Of a stretch of DNA of 43,455 nucleotides, positions 9,141 through 18,245 are shown one piece after another (the first letter of the stretch is position 1; each line of letters begins with the position of its first letter). The position numbers were made by a program, and so were the translations under genes. Location: positions 1-43,455 of the forward strand of contig JASBRV010000092.1 in the NCBI GenBank assembly GCA_030149295.1. Reading direction: 5' to 3'. Under the pieces are notes generated by a model. That model was not told where the DNA came from, did not search any database, and was given only the letters and a program-made list of their open reading frames with translations. This stretch comes from Bacteriovoracales bacterium. GTDB lineage: Bacteria > Bdellovibrionota > Bacteriovoracia > Bacteriovoracales > Bacteriovoracaceae.

Positions 9141-9174
9141 GTCTAATCCGATAAAACTTGTCGGGAATATGGGC

Positions 9175-10143
9175 TTATTTTCCGAAGAAGCAGTTTTGTA
9201 GGCGTAAACTATTTACACCGTCTTGAGCCTCTTTGGAGGTTTTACCAATAGTCTCATCCAAAACAGCAAAGAATGCTTCTTTCTTACTGACTTCGTCTTT
9301 GCCTTTCTGTGCCGTTTCTTTGAGAAGTGCAGTCATTCCAGAGAGGTATTCTTCATCAGCGCCATTGATGGCAAAAGTAGACCAAAGAGAGTGAGGGTTT
9401 TCTTCATCAAGAAGCTTTACCTTACCGCTGGGAGTTGTTGAAACAGCGACTACTGCATCAATATATTCTCTTTCAAGTGCTGTTGCAGGAGAGTTCTTCT
9501 CAGCGAGAGCGAGAAAAATTGCTAAGGATTTTTCTCTTTCAGGAGCGACTAGCTTTGATGAAGCTCTTGAGTAATCACCATAGCCAAGTCTTTTCATTTT
9601 GTTAGAGATAAAGCGATTGAGATCTCTAGGATTGTTAGGGATAATATTGCTCTCTAATAGCTTTTTAACAGCGGGACGAGAAACTTCTTCCATAGAAAAC
9701 TTAAAACCGTGAAGAAAGAGGTTTTCATTAACGCATTCGGAGCATGCCAAAACAAGGGAGCCTCGTACTCCATGGCGATTTGCTAGAAAAATGAGATTAT
9801 TCACAGCTTCAATAAGATCTTGCTTTTGAATGGACTCAACATCTTCATTCATTAGTCTTAGGAGATTTTGTTTAATTTTTCTGTCCTCGCCTGAATTACT
9901 TAGTCCAGCAATAACCCTTTGAAGAGACTCTGCTGAGCTACCTGCTTTGAGTCCTAAAGAGGAAAGCGAGTTTTTCACGTGGCTTTGAACTTGGCGAGCT
10001 GTCACTTGTTCAATACCGTTTTTGGTAAGAACTTCTAATAATCCCGTTTCATTGACTAAAAGATCCAGAAGTTTTCCCCCGCCAGCACCATAAACAGATA
10101 GGGTGAGAGCAAGAAAAATTGTCGATAAGAATTTGAATTTCAT
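9175..10143 (-). CDS. exported helical protein of unknown function
   Basis: The 322-residue protein has a signal peptide (about residues 1-19, ending VYGA) and a mostly helical mature part with a CSEC pair near the middle and a lone cysteine close to the C terminus. I recognise no domain. The ATG at 10143 is preferred over the GTG just before it because it is five bases from AGGAG. It is divergent from the 1286-residue gene, and the two may share a control region. Confidence 0.75.
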   Translation of the reverse strand: MKFKFLSTIFLALTLSVYGAGGGKLLDLLVNETGLLEVLTKNGIEQVTARQVQSHVKNSLSSLGLKAGSSAESLQRVIAGLSNSGEDRKIKQNLLRLMNEDVESIQKQDLIEAVNNLIFLANRHGVRGSLVLACSECVNENLFLHGFKFSMEEVSRPAVKKLLESNIIPNNPRDLNRFISNKMKRLGYGDYSRASSKLVAPEREKSLAIFLALAEKNSPATALEREYIDAVVAVSTTPSGKVKLLDEENPHSLWSTFAINGADEEYLSGMTALLKETAQKGKDEVSKKEAFFAVLDETIGKTSKEAQDGVNSLRLQNCFFGK

Positions 10144-10235
10144 CACTTCTCCTAAAAATTGGGATTATTTTGGACTATTGAACATTTCGGAGTCTTAGAG
10201 GCTGATCTTTAATTTTCCCTATAAAGAAATGTGGT

Positions 10236-10263
10236 TAAAGAAGCCTTTGATCTATGCCGATAT
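10236..10263 (+). promoter_or_regulatory. candidate sigma-28 (FliA)-type promoter
   Basis: TAAAG (10236-10240) and GCCGATAT (10256-10263) resemble the FliA consensus TAAA-N15-GCCGATAA: the -10 matches 7 of 8 bases and the spacer is one base longer. It lies about 50 bases before the TTG start of the 1286-residue exported protein. In Bdellovibrio, FliA is thought to drive many attack-phase genes, so such control would make sense. Confidence 0.4.
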
Positions 10264-10315
10264 TTATATTGGTTAAACGAATGCGGAGAAATCCTTTTGG
10301 TGAAAGGCTAAGATC

Positions 10316-13300
10316 TTGAAAATATTGGTTTTTGTAGGACTTTTTGTCTTTGTCATTTGCGGCCCAATTAGGGCCGAATGGGTTTCTGTCCACAATTTTG
10401 ACGGAAGTCAGTTCAAAGGTCATCTCGAGTACAATCCTGACAGTAAAAGTGTGAAGCTTTTTTATAAAAGAAAACGCAATTGGGGGGACTTCATTCCCTA
10501 TGGTCCATTTCAGGTTGCTACCCCAACAGATGTCGATGAAAGTGTCGCTTCTCTTTCTGAGTTTTTAAAAAGACAGCTTTTTAGTGAAGAATCTCGTCGC
10601 ACTATTCTCAATCGAGTTGAGGAATTTAAATTCATTACTTCAGTGGGTTGCCAAGCAGTCTACTTTGAAAGCGTTGCCACCAAAGAAAAGGGGATTGAAG
10701 ATTTAGTTGAAAAAATTAGTCTAGTCACTAAATCCTCTGATCTAAGTAAGGTTACAGGTGAGGCCTTACGCTCTCTTGTGTTAGAGGAATTCAAAGTGAA
10801 TGGCGAGACCATTCAATTAAGAATGATTTTAGATGGGGAAGATAATTTTCTTAAATTGAGTTTTGCTAAACCTACGGGCGATCTAGAAGGGTATAAAGTC
10901 TCATTAAACCACAAAGGTGTCACTCTTTTTTCACCGAATTCTCAAGAACTCATCTCTGTTGATTCTCGAAGTTTTGATAATACAAAAGGCTTTTTAGAAG
11001 TCAATTCTCTTGAAACGAGCTCTGTCTTAGGTCATTCAAAAACTCTCATTAAACTACAAAAAAATCAAGAAGACTGGAACATTGATGCCAAGGGATTGAG
11101 TGCCTTTGAGCGAACGGTTATCAAAGAAGGCGTAGCACTGACGAGTACTATTGCAGAACATGAGTCGGTCATTCAGCTTGAGGATAGTGATGTCGCTTTT
11201 AGTCGCATGGATAGTGATAAGTTTAAAGAACTCGAGTTCCTTCAAGGTGAAGCAGATGAATTGATGGTCGAAAAATATTTTAATATTTGTATGGCAGAGC
11301 AATTGTCCATTGTTCTACGACGAGGAGGAATGATTAACTCAGAGGGCATTCAAGACGAAACAATTAATTTTTGTCACAAGCGAGCGGTTTTGGAGTCTAT
11401 TAACGAAAAAGTCTCTAACCCGAAAAAAACACGACAATGTTTGATTAAAAAGGGGGCTATCAATTCACAGGTTGGTGAATTTCTGGTCATGAGTGGCAAT
11501 AGCCTTGAAGAAATGACTAACAAGGCAAATGAGTGTTGGAGGGAATTAAAGCTCAATCCAAATAGTATTTCTGATGATGTTATTGAAAGAATTAAAAATA
11601 ATGAAAATTATGAGGCAATTTTGAAAATCTATCAAAGTGACTGTGATGGATGTTCTGAAAAGGCCCAGAGCTTAGCCAACTATGTTCTCCTAAAGGATTT
11701 TTTAACATTAGAGACATCCCAAGAGAATGACAGAGACTGCTTTAAGGCTGAATCTTCTAAAGAGGTGAGGACTTGTGCTTTTGAGTTTTACCTTGAAAAT
11801 GTGGTTGAGGCATTAGTGAGTAGGGTCTCTGAAGAATTAACAAGTGAGATTATTGAAAGTAATAATATAGCAGAAGAGTTGAGCCAATGCCTTAATGCTC
11901 ATATCGTTGATGAGCCAAGCATTCAGTCTTTACTAGATCGAGACAGTTTCTATCGAGAAAATTGTTATAATGAGGCATTGAAACCTTATGCTAGACGAAA
12001 AGTTGTGAATAGTATCCTAGGTGATTTTTCTGATCATGGTTTCTTGTTTGGTGAGTCAGAAGATAAATTGTTTCAAGATTTTGTTGGAAAAATCGTCCAT
12101 CAGAATATTCAATCTAAAGGGATTGTTAGGTTTGACTCCCAGACGATAGAGCGACTAAAGAATGAAATCGTCCCGCTTGTGTTGCCAGAGTTCTTAACCT
12201 TAGTGAAAGAACATCAATTATCCCAATTAGATGATAATTTGGTGATTGATACGATTATTCAAAAAAACAAAGACACTTTATCTCATGAAATAAATCTAAT
12301 TTTTGAAAGAACCCTTAGGGATTCATCTTCTGTCACCCTTAAGAAAAACCTCAATGCTATGGGGCAGGGGCTTCTTCTGAAAAGAGGGGAGGTACACACG
12401 AGACTCGGGCTTAGTGAAAAAGTCTTAATTGAAGAAGAAAGAGAGGAACTAGGGAATATTGTTAATAAAGATTACCAGGGCTGCTTGTCAGAGTTTTCTC
12501 CTACCCAGTCCTATCCTCTTTTTCGCTATTGGCTTGAATGTGAAAAGAAACGCCTGACTGCTCTTGCGCTCGTTTTGGCCAAAAGAGAATATGAAAATAT
12601 TGTGAGTCAGAGCTTTCCTTTATCCTCACCTATGGCAAATGATATTCTAAGTCCAATGACTTTTTTCCAGCGTTGCATGGAAAGAAAACAGCGCGACCCT
12701 ACCGTTGGTGCCGAGGAATTCAAAAATCACACCTACGCTTGTCGAAGGCTAACTGAGTTTGATCTTAGCTTTAACCTTTCTCTGGCAAAGCAAGATGAAT
12801 ATCTTCCTCTATTAAAAGACGGAGACGATTATAGAGATGAGTTGAAAGCATGTTATAGAGAAGTCTTAGATTCAATTGATGTTGTGGATGTTGATATAGA
12901 GACTGGTAGGGAAAATAGAAGTGTCTTTGCCTTGAAAGAAGCACTTTCCAGGCGTTCTCTCTATGGAAGCAGTCTTTTAAGTGTTTTCGTTCCTTCTCTC
13001 AATAATGAACCAGAGTTTAGAGAAAATGACAGACACAATGTTGATGCACTTATTGCCTCTTTTAGAGAAAGTGATGAAGAGCAAGTCGAGACCTGGAAAT
13101 CTAAACTAATTGAGTGTGAAAAAAAATCGGAGTTAGATGTTGGATCTGCTTTTAGAGAATATATGATTGATCGCTTACCTAGTCTGGAGATTTCAGAGCA
13201 CGGTGAGCAATACGAAAAAGTCATGAGAGATTTTCTTGATGCTGAGATGGTTGACTTAATTCTTTCATTAAAAGACAAGTTGAATACACGAGGTAGTAGC

Positions 13301-14176
13301 GTCCTAGCCCTAAAAAACTTTGTCGATACTTTAAGTGATCTTATTGATAACGGGTTTGTTTATGATGAAGGGGCAACCCGAACCGAGTTAATAGTCTTTA
13401 AAAATGAGTTTAAAAGTTTCCTGAGATGGGCGAAACGAAATCCTAACGGAATTACATTGGAAGACGCTAGTGACTTTTTCAAAGAGTCTAAGCTTTCAGA
13501 GCATCTCTCCCTCGCTGTTCTTTCTCAAAAAGTTTTTGAAAACTTTGAGAATGGTCTTCACGAAATGAAGCAAAAGGAATTGGGGGATCTTTATCGAAGC
13601 GCTGGATGCCGAACCATAGAGAGTTATTCATGCTTAGATGATAATGAAAAAATAACTTATGATCGTATTACCAATAAATATAAGAGACTTCTCGAACACA
13701 CGAAGACCATGACATCCTCCTATGACTTTAGAAGAATTATGAGGCCTGATTCGCCCCACGGAAGAGAAGTGTTGGCCCGAATTAGAGAGCTTTATTTACG
13801 TCCCAAAATTTTGGGTACAGGTGTATCTCAACGCTCTGAAGAAGAAGTCATGAAGTTAGTAGGAGAGGAAATTCTTAAAGACAATACTGAGGGTGGATTT
13901 GCAGATCTCTTTGTTCAAGAGGCGGCACAGTATCAACTTGATATTGAAAAGGATAAGCGCTGGGCGATCACGGAGTTCTTCTTCTTTGATAATAAAGACT
14001 TTGACTGGGATACCCTTAAGAAAACTGAAGCAGGTCAAAGGGCAATTGCTTATTATTCACGCTATATCATGTTGCCTAGATTTCTCGGTCAAAAACAAAG
14101 CCGAACTACCCTTAGAATAAGAAAAGAGCAATTTCGCCGGCTGCTAACCACTGCTCAGGGTCAAAATAGCCTCTAA
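10316..14176 (+). CDS. giant exported protein with repeated paired cysteines, function unknown
   Basis: The 1286-residue protein starts at TTG: an upstream ATG at 10281 is out of frame and stops at once, AAAGG lies about ten bases before the TTG, and the sequence begins directly with a signal peptide ending GPIRA. A short beta-rich region (about residues 21-60) is followed by a long helical body. From about residue 325 onward, cysteines recur in pairs 11-31 residues apart, the second often followed by a helix (for example CYNEALKPYARR, CEKKRLTALALVL, CRRLTEFDLSF). This suggests a chain of disulfide-stapled helical hairpins, suited to the periplasm or outside. No known family recognised. Confidence 0.78.
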   Translation: MKILVFVGLFVFVICGPIRAEWVSVHNFDGSQFKGHLEYNPDSKSVKLFYKRKRNWGDFIPYGPFQVATPTDVDESVASLSEFLKRQLFSEESRRTILNRVEEFKFITSVGCQAVYFESVATKEKGIEDLVEKISLVTKSSDLSKVTGEALRSLVLEEFKVNGETIQLRMILDGEDNFLKLSFAKPTGDLEGYKVSLNHKGVTLFSPNSQELISVDSRSFDNTKGFLEVNSLETSSVLGHSKTLIKLQKNQEDWNIDAKGLSAFERTVIKEGVALTSTIAEHESVIQLEDSDVAFSRMDSDKFKELEFLQGEADELMVEKYFNICMAEQLSIVLRRGGMINSEGIQDETINFCHKRAVLESINEKVSNPKKTRQCLIKKGAINSQVGEFLVMSGNSLEEMTNKANECWRELKLNPNSISDDVIERIKNNENYEAILKIYQSDCDGCSEKAQSLANYVLLKDFLTLETSQENDRDCFKAESSKEVRTCAFEFYLENVVEALVSRVSEELTSEIIESNNIAEELSQCLNAHIVDEPSIQSLLDRDSFYRENCYNEALKPYARRKVVNSILGDFSDHGFLFGESEDKLFQDFVGKIVHQNIQSKGIVRFDSQTIERLKNEIVPLVLPEFLTLVKEHQLSQLDDNLVIDTIIQKNKDTLSHEINLIFERTLRDSSSVTLKKNLNAMGQGLLLKRGEVHTRLGLSEKVLIEEEREELGNIVNKDYQGCLSEFSPTQSYPLFRYWLECEKKRLTALALVLAKREYENIVSQSFPLSSPMANDILSPMTFFQRCMERKQRDPTVGAEEFKNHTYACRRLTEFDLSFNLSLAKQDEYLPLLKDGDDYRDELKACYREVLDSIDVVDVDIETGRENRSVFALKEALSRRSLYGSSLLSVFVPSLNNEPEFRENDRHNVDALIASFRESDEEQVETWKSKLIECEKKSELDVGSAFREYMIDRLPSLEISEHGEQYEKVMRDFLDAEMVDLILSLKDKLNTRGSSVLALKNFVDTLSDLIDNGFVYDEGATRTELIVFKNEFKSFLRWAKRNPNGITLEDASDFFKESKLSEHLSLAVLSQKVFENFENGLHEMKQKELGDLYRSAGCRTIESYSCLDDNEKITYDRITNKYKRLLEHTKTMTSSYDFRRIMRPDSPHGREVLARIRELYLRPKILGTGVSQRSEEEVMKLVGEEILKDNTEGGFADLFVQEAAQYQLDIEKDKRWAITEFFFFDNKDFDWDTLKKTEAGQRAIAYYSRYIMLPRFLGQKQSRTTLRIRKEQFRRLLTTAQGQNSL

Positions 14177-14306
14177 AAACGCCTATTTTGATTGTTATAT
14201 TTTCTTTAGGACAAGTAAATTCAAGTGTTTATAGACCTAGCTACCCTTGTCCGATGGATTTCGGCTAAGGTAGGCTTCCCTCTCAAACTTTTGAAGGGGC
14301 ACTGTC

Positions 14307-15908
14307 ATGGGTCGAATTCGAATTTGGTGCATTTTTGCAATTTTCTGCGTGTGCTCAGTTGCGACCTTAACTGCGACCTCTCCCCAGGTGTTAGGCACTC
14401 GGGATTATCATAGAACTCGCTCCTATCTGAAAGAATGTCAAAGACTAAAGCACTTTGTTCTCAACGCCAAGTACCAGACTCAGTGCCATTTTAATCTTCA
14501 CCACTTTAATAGTGATGTGGAGAGATATTATGAAGAAACCGGGGAGAAGAGATGGGTCGAAGTGGCCGCCTTTAATGTTTTTCAACCCGGATCAAACCAA
14601 GCGCCGTTTAAAGATTATGAACTCGTCGCAAAGATTATGAATCAATACGATATTATTGCGGCCAACGAACTCTTGCCCACTGTAGGAAGTGACCTTGACC
14701 ATAATGAAAGAGTTTTGCGTTTTATCGAAACGGCTCCAAAAGTGATTAAGAATTTACAAAAGAGATTAGCCAATGGTTTTTCTTCTTCCCTTCAAGAAAG
14801 GCTAGAAAGATTTCAAAAAGATCTTGCTTTTGCCCCGACTCTTTATCGCGCGCCAGGGTATTTAGATATTTTAGATGAGCTTAGAAAGATTGACCCAAGT
14901 TGGTCACTGTTACTCGCTCCCTCGGGGGAATCATCGGAAGATAGTAACGTCCAAGAATTTGTTGGCTTTTATTATCGAGGACGAGTGGTTAAGCCTATAC
15001 TGAATGAGCATTGCCAAAAATTTAAAAAGAAAAGAGATGGACCGGCTTTTGCCTGTTATCCTCAGTTAACCAAAGCTTGGCTTGGAAAGAGTGTGAGACA
15101 AGTCTTCAACCGTAGACCTTACTTAGGGAGTTTTGTCTCGGGTAGCTTTGATTTTACTCTCGTCACTTCTCATGTTGTCTTTCGTGGACCTGAAAGCGAT
15201 GAAGATGTCGCGGTTGTTTTGAGGCCTAGTTTTGGAGTTGATCATTACGATGAAATGGGTGTTGGGGCTACAAAGGCGACTTTCGCTCGTCTTGCTGAGA
15301 TGAAAATTATTGCTGAAATTATGGAGAGGCTCAGAAGCGAATCTGATGAGAAGGACGTCATCTTCTTAGGAGATACCAATCTCGAAGCGAGTAACGGACA
15401 ATGGCAAAAAATCCTTGATGCCTTTCCTGGGGGAAGACTCTTTGTCGACACTCCCACCACTGTTTCACAGCCTCTTATTCTTTCCAATGGGCAATATACT
15501 TACGGTATGGCCAGCGATTATGATCATGTCATCATGGATCTAAAAGAAACGAATGAATGTGATAAGGGTAATGGAAGCTTGGATGCTAAGGTTACCAACT
15601 TTGTGACAGAGCCTTTACGGGATCTGGTTGATCGTCGCTATATCTATCGTTTTGAAGATACTCTTCAAGTTGATCCTTCAAGGGAGCTTGTGAGAGAAAC
15701 TTTGATTTCTAGACTTCGTGAAAAGTTAACAAAGAGAAAAACCATCAAACGAAATAGAGTTGTTCCAGATGATACTGACCTCGAGTCCAATGTTGCTGAC
15801 TTTGATGAGAGGGTATTCTTAAGCCAAGTCATCGAAGATACCTACTATAAAGTCTACAAAGAGATTATCTCTGATCATTTTCCCATTTATTTTGCTTGTC
15901 GCCGTTAG
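14307..15908 (+). CDS. exported endonuclease/exonuclease/phosphatase (DNase I-like) family protein
   Basis: The 533-residue protein has an N-terminal signal sequence (about residues 1-23) and the metal and catalytic landmarks of the DNase I-like fold: EVAAFNVFQPG, IIAANELL with the metal-binding Glu, a strand ending in TSHVVFRG, FLGDTNLEA with the Asp/Asn pair, SDYDHVIMD, and the final SDHFPIYFA with the catalytic Asp-His. The family cleaves phosphodiester or phosphate-ester bonds; exported members often degrade DNA, but lipid or sugar phosphates are also possible. GAAGGGG precedes the ATG. It follows the 1286-residue gene by 130 bases. Its stop overlaps the stop of the convergent yqeY gene. 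Confidence 0.85.
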   Translation: MGRIRIWCIFAIFCVCSVATLTATSPQVLGTRDYHRTRSYLKECQRLKHFVLNAKYQTQCHFNLHHFNSDVERYYEETGEKRWVEVAAFNVFQPGSNQAPFKDYELVAKIMNQYDIIAANELLPTVGSDLDHNERVLRFIETAPKVIKNLQKRLANGFSSSLQERLERFQKDLAFAPTLYRAPGYLDILDELRKIDPSWSLLLAPSGESSEDSNVQEFVGFYYRGRVVKPILNEHCQKFKKKRDGPAFACYPQLTKAWLGKSVRQVFNRRPYLGSFVSGSFDFTLVTSHVVFRGPESDEDVAVVLRPSFGVDHYDEMGVGATKATFARLAEMKIIAEIMERLRSESDEKDVIFLGDTNLEASNGQWQKILDAFPGGRLFVDTPTTVSQPLILSNGQYTYGMASDYDHVIMDLKETNECDKGNGSLDAKVTNFVTEPLRDLVDRRYIYRFEDTLQVDPSRELVRETLISRLREKLTKRKTIKRNRVVPDDTDLESNVADFDERVFLSQVIEDTYYKVYKEIISDHFPIYFACRR

Positions 15909-16330
15909 TTGAGAGCCGCTTTCACTAACTCGCTAGCTCTTTTGCCATCAAACTTGCCTTTAATTTGCGGCTGAAGTTCCTTCATGATGGCACCCATATT
16001 GGGGTTATCAAGACCTGCTTTTATCGAATCGATAATTTTCACCACTTCATCTTCACTCAATTGTTTCGGTAGATAAGCAGAGATAACCTCTAGTTCTTTT
16101 TCCGTCTGAGCAACCATGGGGTGATCTTTGGGATAATTTTCTAAGGAGTCTTTTAACTTTTTATGGTGCTTAATAATAACATCCATCTCGCCAATGGGCT
16201 TTTTGGATGTGGTATTTTCCATGAGCATGGACTTCATATAGCGAAGAGCTTGGAGTTTTTCCTTCTCTTTGGCCTTCATCGCTTCTTTGATGTCCCCATT
16301 TAGTACTTCAACCATACTTTTATCGCTCAT
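15905..16330 (-). CDS. yqeY: GatB/YqeY domain protein
   Basis: The 141-residue cytosolic protein matches the YqeY family across its length: an N-terminal helical part (LNGDIKEAMKAKEKEKLQAL, RYMKSM) and the C-terminal tail-like domain (ISAYLPKQLSEDEVVKII, NMGAIMKELQPQIKGKFDG). The C-terminal domain resembles the tRNA-binding tail of GatB, the amidotransferase that makes Gln-tRNA or Asn-tRNA; the role of free YqeY is not settled. The start at 16330 is chosen for GGGAGGA upstream. It is divergent from creA with 74 bases between. Confidence 0.92.
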   Translation of the reverse strand: MSDKSMVEVLNGDIKEAMKAKEKEKLQALRYMKSMLMENTTSKKPIGEMDVIIKHHKKLKDSLENYPKDHPMVAQTEKELEVISAYLPKQLSEDEVVKIIDSIKAGLDNPNMGAIMKELQPQIKGKFDGKRASELVKAALN

Positions 16331-16404
16331 CTTTAAATCCTCCCTAGGCAATGAGATGAATTTCTTTTTAACATAGGGGAAGACCCACACCAAAGGAATT
16401 ATTC

Positions 16405-16851
16405 ATGAAGTTTATTGCATCTTGTCTATTGGTCCTCATTCTCTCAAGTGTTAGCGCTGAAGAAATCGGCAAGGTCGATACGGCTTTTAAGCTTCTTGGT
16501 GCCAATCATAGTATCGTTATAGAAGCCTTTGATGATCCTAAAGTCACAGGGGTGGCCTGTCATTTAAGTCGGGCCAAAACAGGGGGCATTAAAGGTAGTC
16601 TCGGCCTGGCTGAGGACACTTCGGATGCATCAATTGCTTGTCGTCAAGTAGGCCCCATCGAATTTAATGACAAACTTAAGCAAGGTGAAAGAGTGTTCAC
16701 TAAGAAAACTTCTCTCATTTTTAAAAGTATGCAGGTCGTTCGCTTTTACGATGCGAAAAGAAATACTCTCGTCTACCTTGTTTATAGTGATAAGGTTATT
16801 GATGGTTCTCCAAAGAATGCCATCTCAACCGTACCTATTCAAAAGTGGTGA
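16405..16851 (+). CDS. creA: CreA family periplasmic protein
   Basis: The 148-residue protein has a signal peptide (about residues 1-18, SVSA/EE). Its mature part is a near-textbook CreA sequence with the conserved blocks [48 protein letters not shown] and the C-terminal [12 protein letters not shown]. The family is widespread in proteobacteria; its biochemical role is unknown. AAGGAA precedes the ATG. It ends flush against the convergent gene at 16852. Confidence 0.92.
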   Translation: MKFIASCLLVLILSSVSAEEIGKVDTAFKLLGANHSIVIEAFDDPKVTGVACHLSRAKTGGIKGSLGLAEDTSDASIACRQVGPIEFNDKLKQGERVFTKKTSLIFKSMQVVRFYDAKRNTLVYLVYSDKVIDGSPKNAISTVPIQKW

Positions 16852-17886
16852 TTAGTCCTGATGGCGATAAAATAGAAGTTTCGTAGGAGCTTTAATAAGC
16901 TCTCGATATTTTTTTGCCGCTTTGTCATTCACCTGAGCCCATAATTGAATGATCTCTCTTTTAAGAGGCAACACATGATTAATGAGGATGGGTGTTTTAG
17001 GAAAATGAATAGCGCAATCAATAAAGTTCTGCGCCAGTAGCAAAGCAGTAATACGAGTGTGCATATACTCACCCGGACGATCGCTATAACGAGAAACCGA
17101 GGGAATCAAAAGCTTGGCAAGGAAATAAGGGGCTTGGTCAAATTGAGCCACCAAAGCCATATTCGATACCTGGTAGAGATCGGACCACTCTTTCTGTGCT
17201 GGACTGTACATCTCTAAAGCTTTGCCATCATCGGAAAGCTTTGAGGGAGAACCTAGATGGTAATTCTTATTAAAACCCCACCAGCCGCCGTAGTTGGGGT
17301 TAAAAAACATAAGAGGGAGCGTAGCCCTGGCATTGAAAAAGAGTTTGCCGAAACTTTTAGGGATCTGGCCGCTTTTTCTTGCTTTGATGAGTTTAACGGC
17401 GGATTTTTGAATCGAATGAAGCTTAATAATACCTAGGATATTGGAGAGACGATAGAAATTCTTTTTAAAACGTAATTTTTGATAGTGATCAACTGTCAAT
17501 TCGAGGAGGTCAATATCGTCTCTTAAAACGCGGTTGAATCGATCGAGGGTGAAGGCAAAGCTCAAAAGGTGTGCTTTATTAAAAGAATAATAATCGACAG
17601 GATTCACCTGAGTAAGAAAATCCATGAGGTATTCATTTTCAAGGCAACCACGATAAACTTCTTCGATAAAATCTTTTAACTTTGCTCTAATATTTTTGGG
17701 GGGAAGAAGAAACAGGCGGTGTTTTCCTAACTCACGAAAGGTCCAATCATCTTTTCCTTCAAGTACCTCAAATTGCTGATAGGACTCTTCAAGAAAAGTA
17801 CGCCATTCACCCTCCGTGAGACAATCAACTGTTTGCAAGAAATCAATTTTTGTTTTCTCTAAAAAGAGAGAGTGTACCTTAGGCAT
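16852..17886 (-). CDS. hypothetical cytosolic protein
   Basis: The 344-residue protein has no signal peptide and no membrane segment. It is rich in aromatic and basic residues, with a Gly/Trp/Asn patch in the middle (FFNPNYGGWWGFNKNYH). I recognise no domain. Initiation is supported by AGAG before the ATG. Its stop lies next to the creA stop, so the pair is convergent. Confidence 0.7.
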   Translation of the reverse strand: MPKVHSLFLEKTKIDFLQTVDCLTEGEWRTFLEESYQQFEVLEGKDDWTFRELGKHRLFLLPPKNIRAKLKDFIEEVYRGCLENEYLMDFLTQVNPVDYYSFNKAHLLSFAFTLDRFNRVLRDDIDLLELTVDHYQKLRFKKNFYRLSNILGIIKLHSIQKSAVKLIKARKSGQIPKSFGKLFFNARATLPLMFFNPNYGGWWGFNKNYHLGSPSKLSDDGKALEMYSPAQKEWSDLYQVSNMALVAQFDQAPYFLAKLLIPSVSRYSDRPGEYMHTRITALLLAQNFIDCAIHFPKTPILINHVLPLKREIIQLWAQVNDKAAKKYRELIKAPTKLLFYRHQD

Positions 17887-18245
17887 AATCTCTAAAAAGC
17901 CATGATGGGCTTAGTTGGAAAATTCGACAAGAAGTGTTTCATCTCTCCTCCGTAAAAAGGGCATTTTCGGGATCAGGTTTGGTAAGGTTTTTATATATGA
18001 ATGCTGCGATCCATTGAAGCGATTGAGTAATATATCCATACATTTATGCCCAAAAATTCTTCAATTTTGCCTATTTTATAAGGCACTAGGATCGATATCT
18101 AAGTCTTCGAAAATACATGCTTGAGAGTCTATTTTTAGGGAGAAATCTGGCCTTCATATATGATGGACCTAATTACTCAAGTTAAGATGTTACCGAACCG
18201 AAGAGTAGATGTGGAAAACTGCTGTTTAGGACTGTGTAGGAGAAG
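17887..18245. other. 359-base intergenic region with no gene
   Basis: It separates the divergent genes at 16852-17886 and 18246. I see no convincing coding sequence, RNA or strong promoter box. A weak inverted repeat, AGCC-ATGAT-GGGCT, lies at about 17898-17911. The promoter of the 18246 operon must lie here but is not obvious. Confidence 0.5.

Noticed and set aside
9126..9152. Plus-strand match to a FliA promoter (CAAAGATG-N11-TCCGATAA)
   Set aside because: It overlaps terminator-like hairpins and would only transcribe antisense to the gene at 9175-10143; probably chance.
17915..18124. A 69-codon open frame in the 359-base gap
   Set aside because: No ribosome site, composition unlike the neighbouring genes, no recognisable features.
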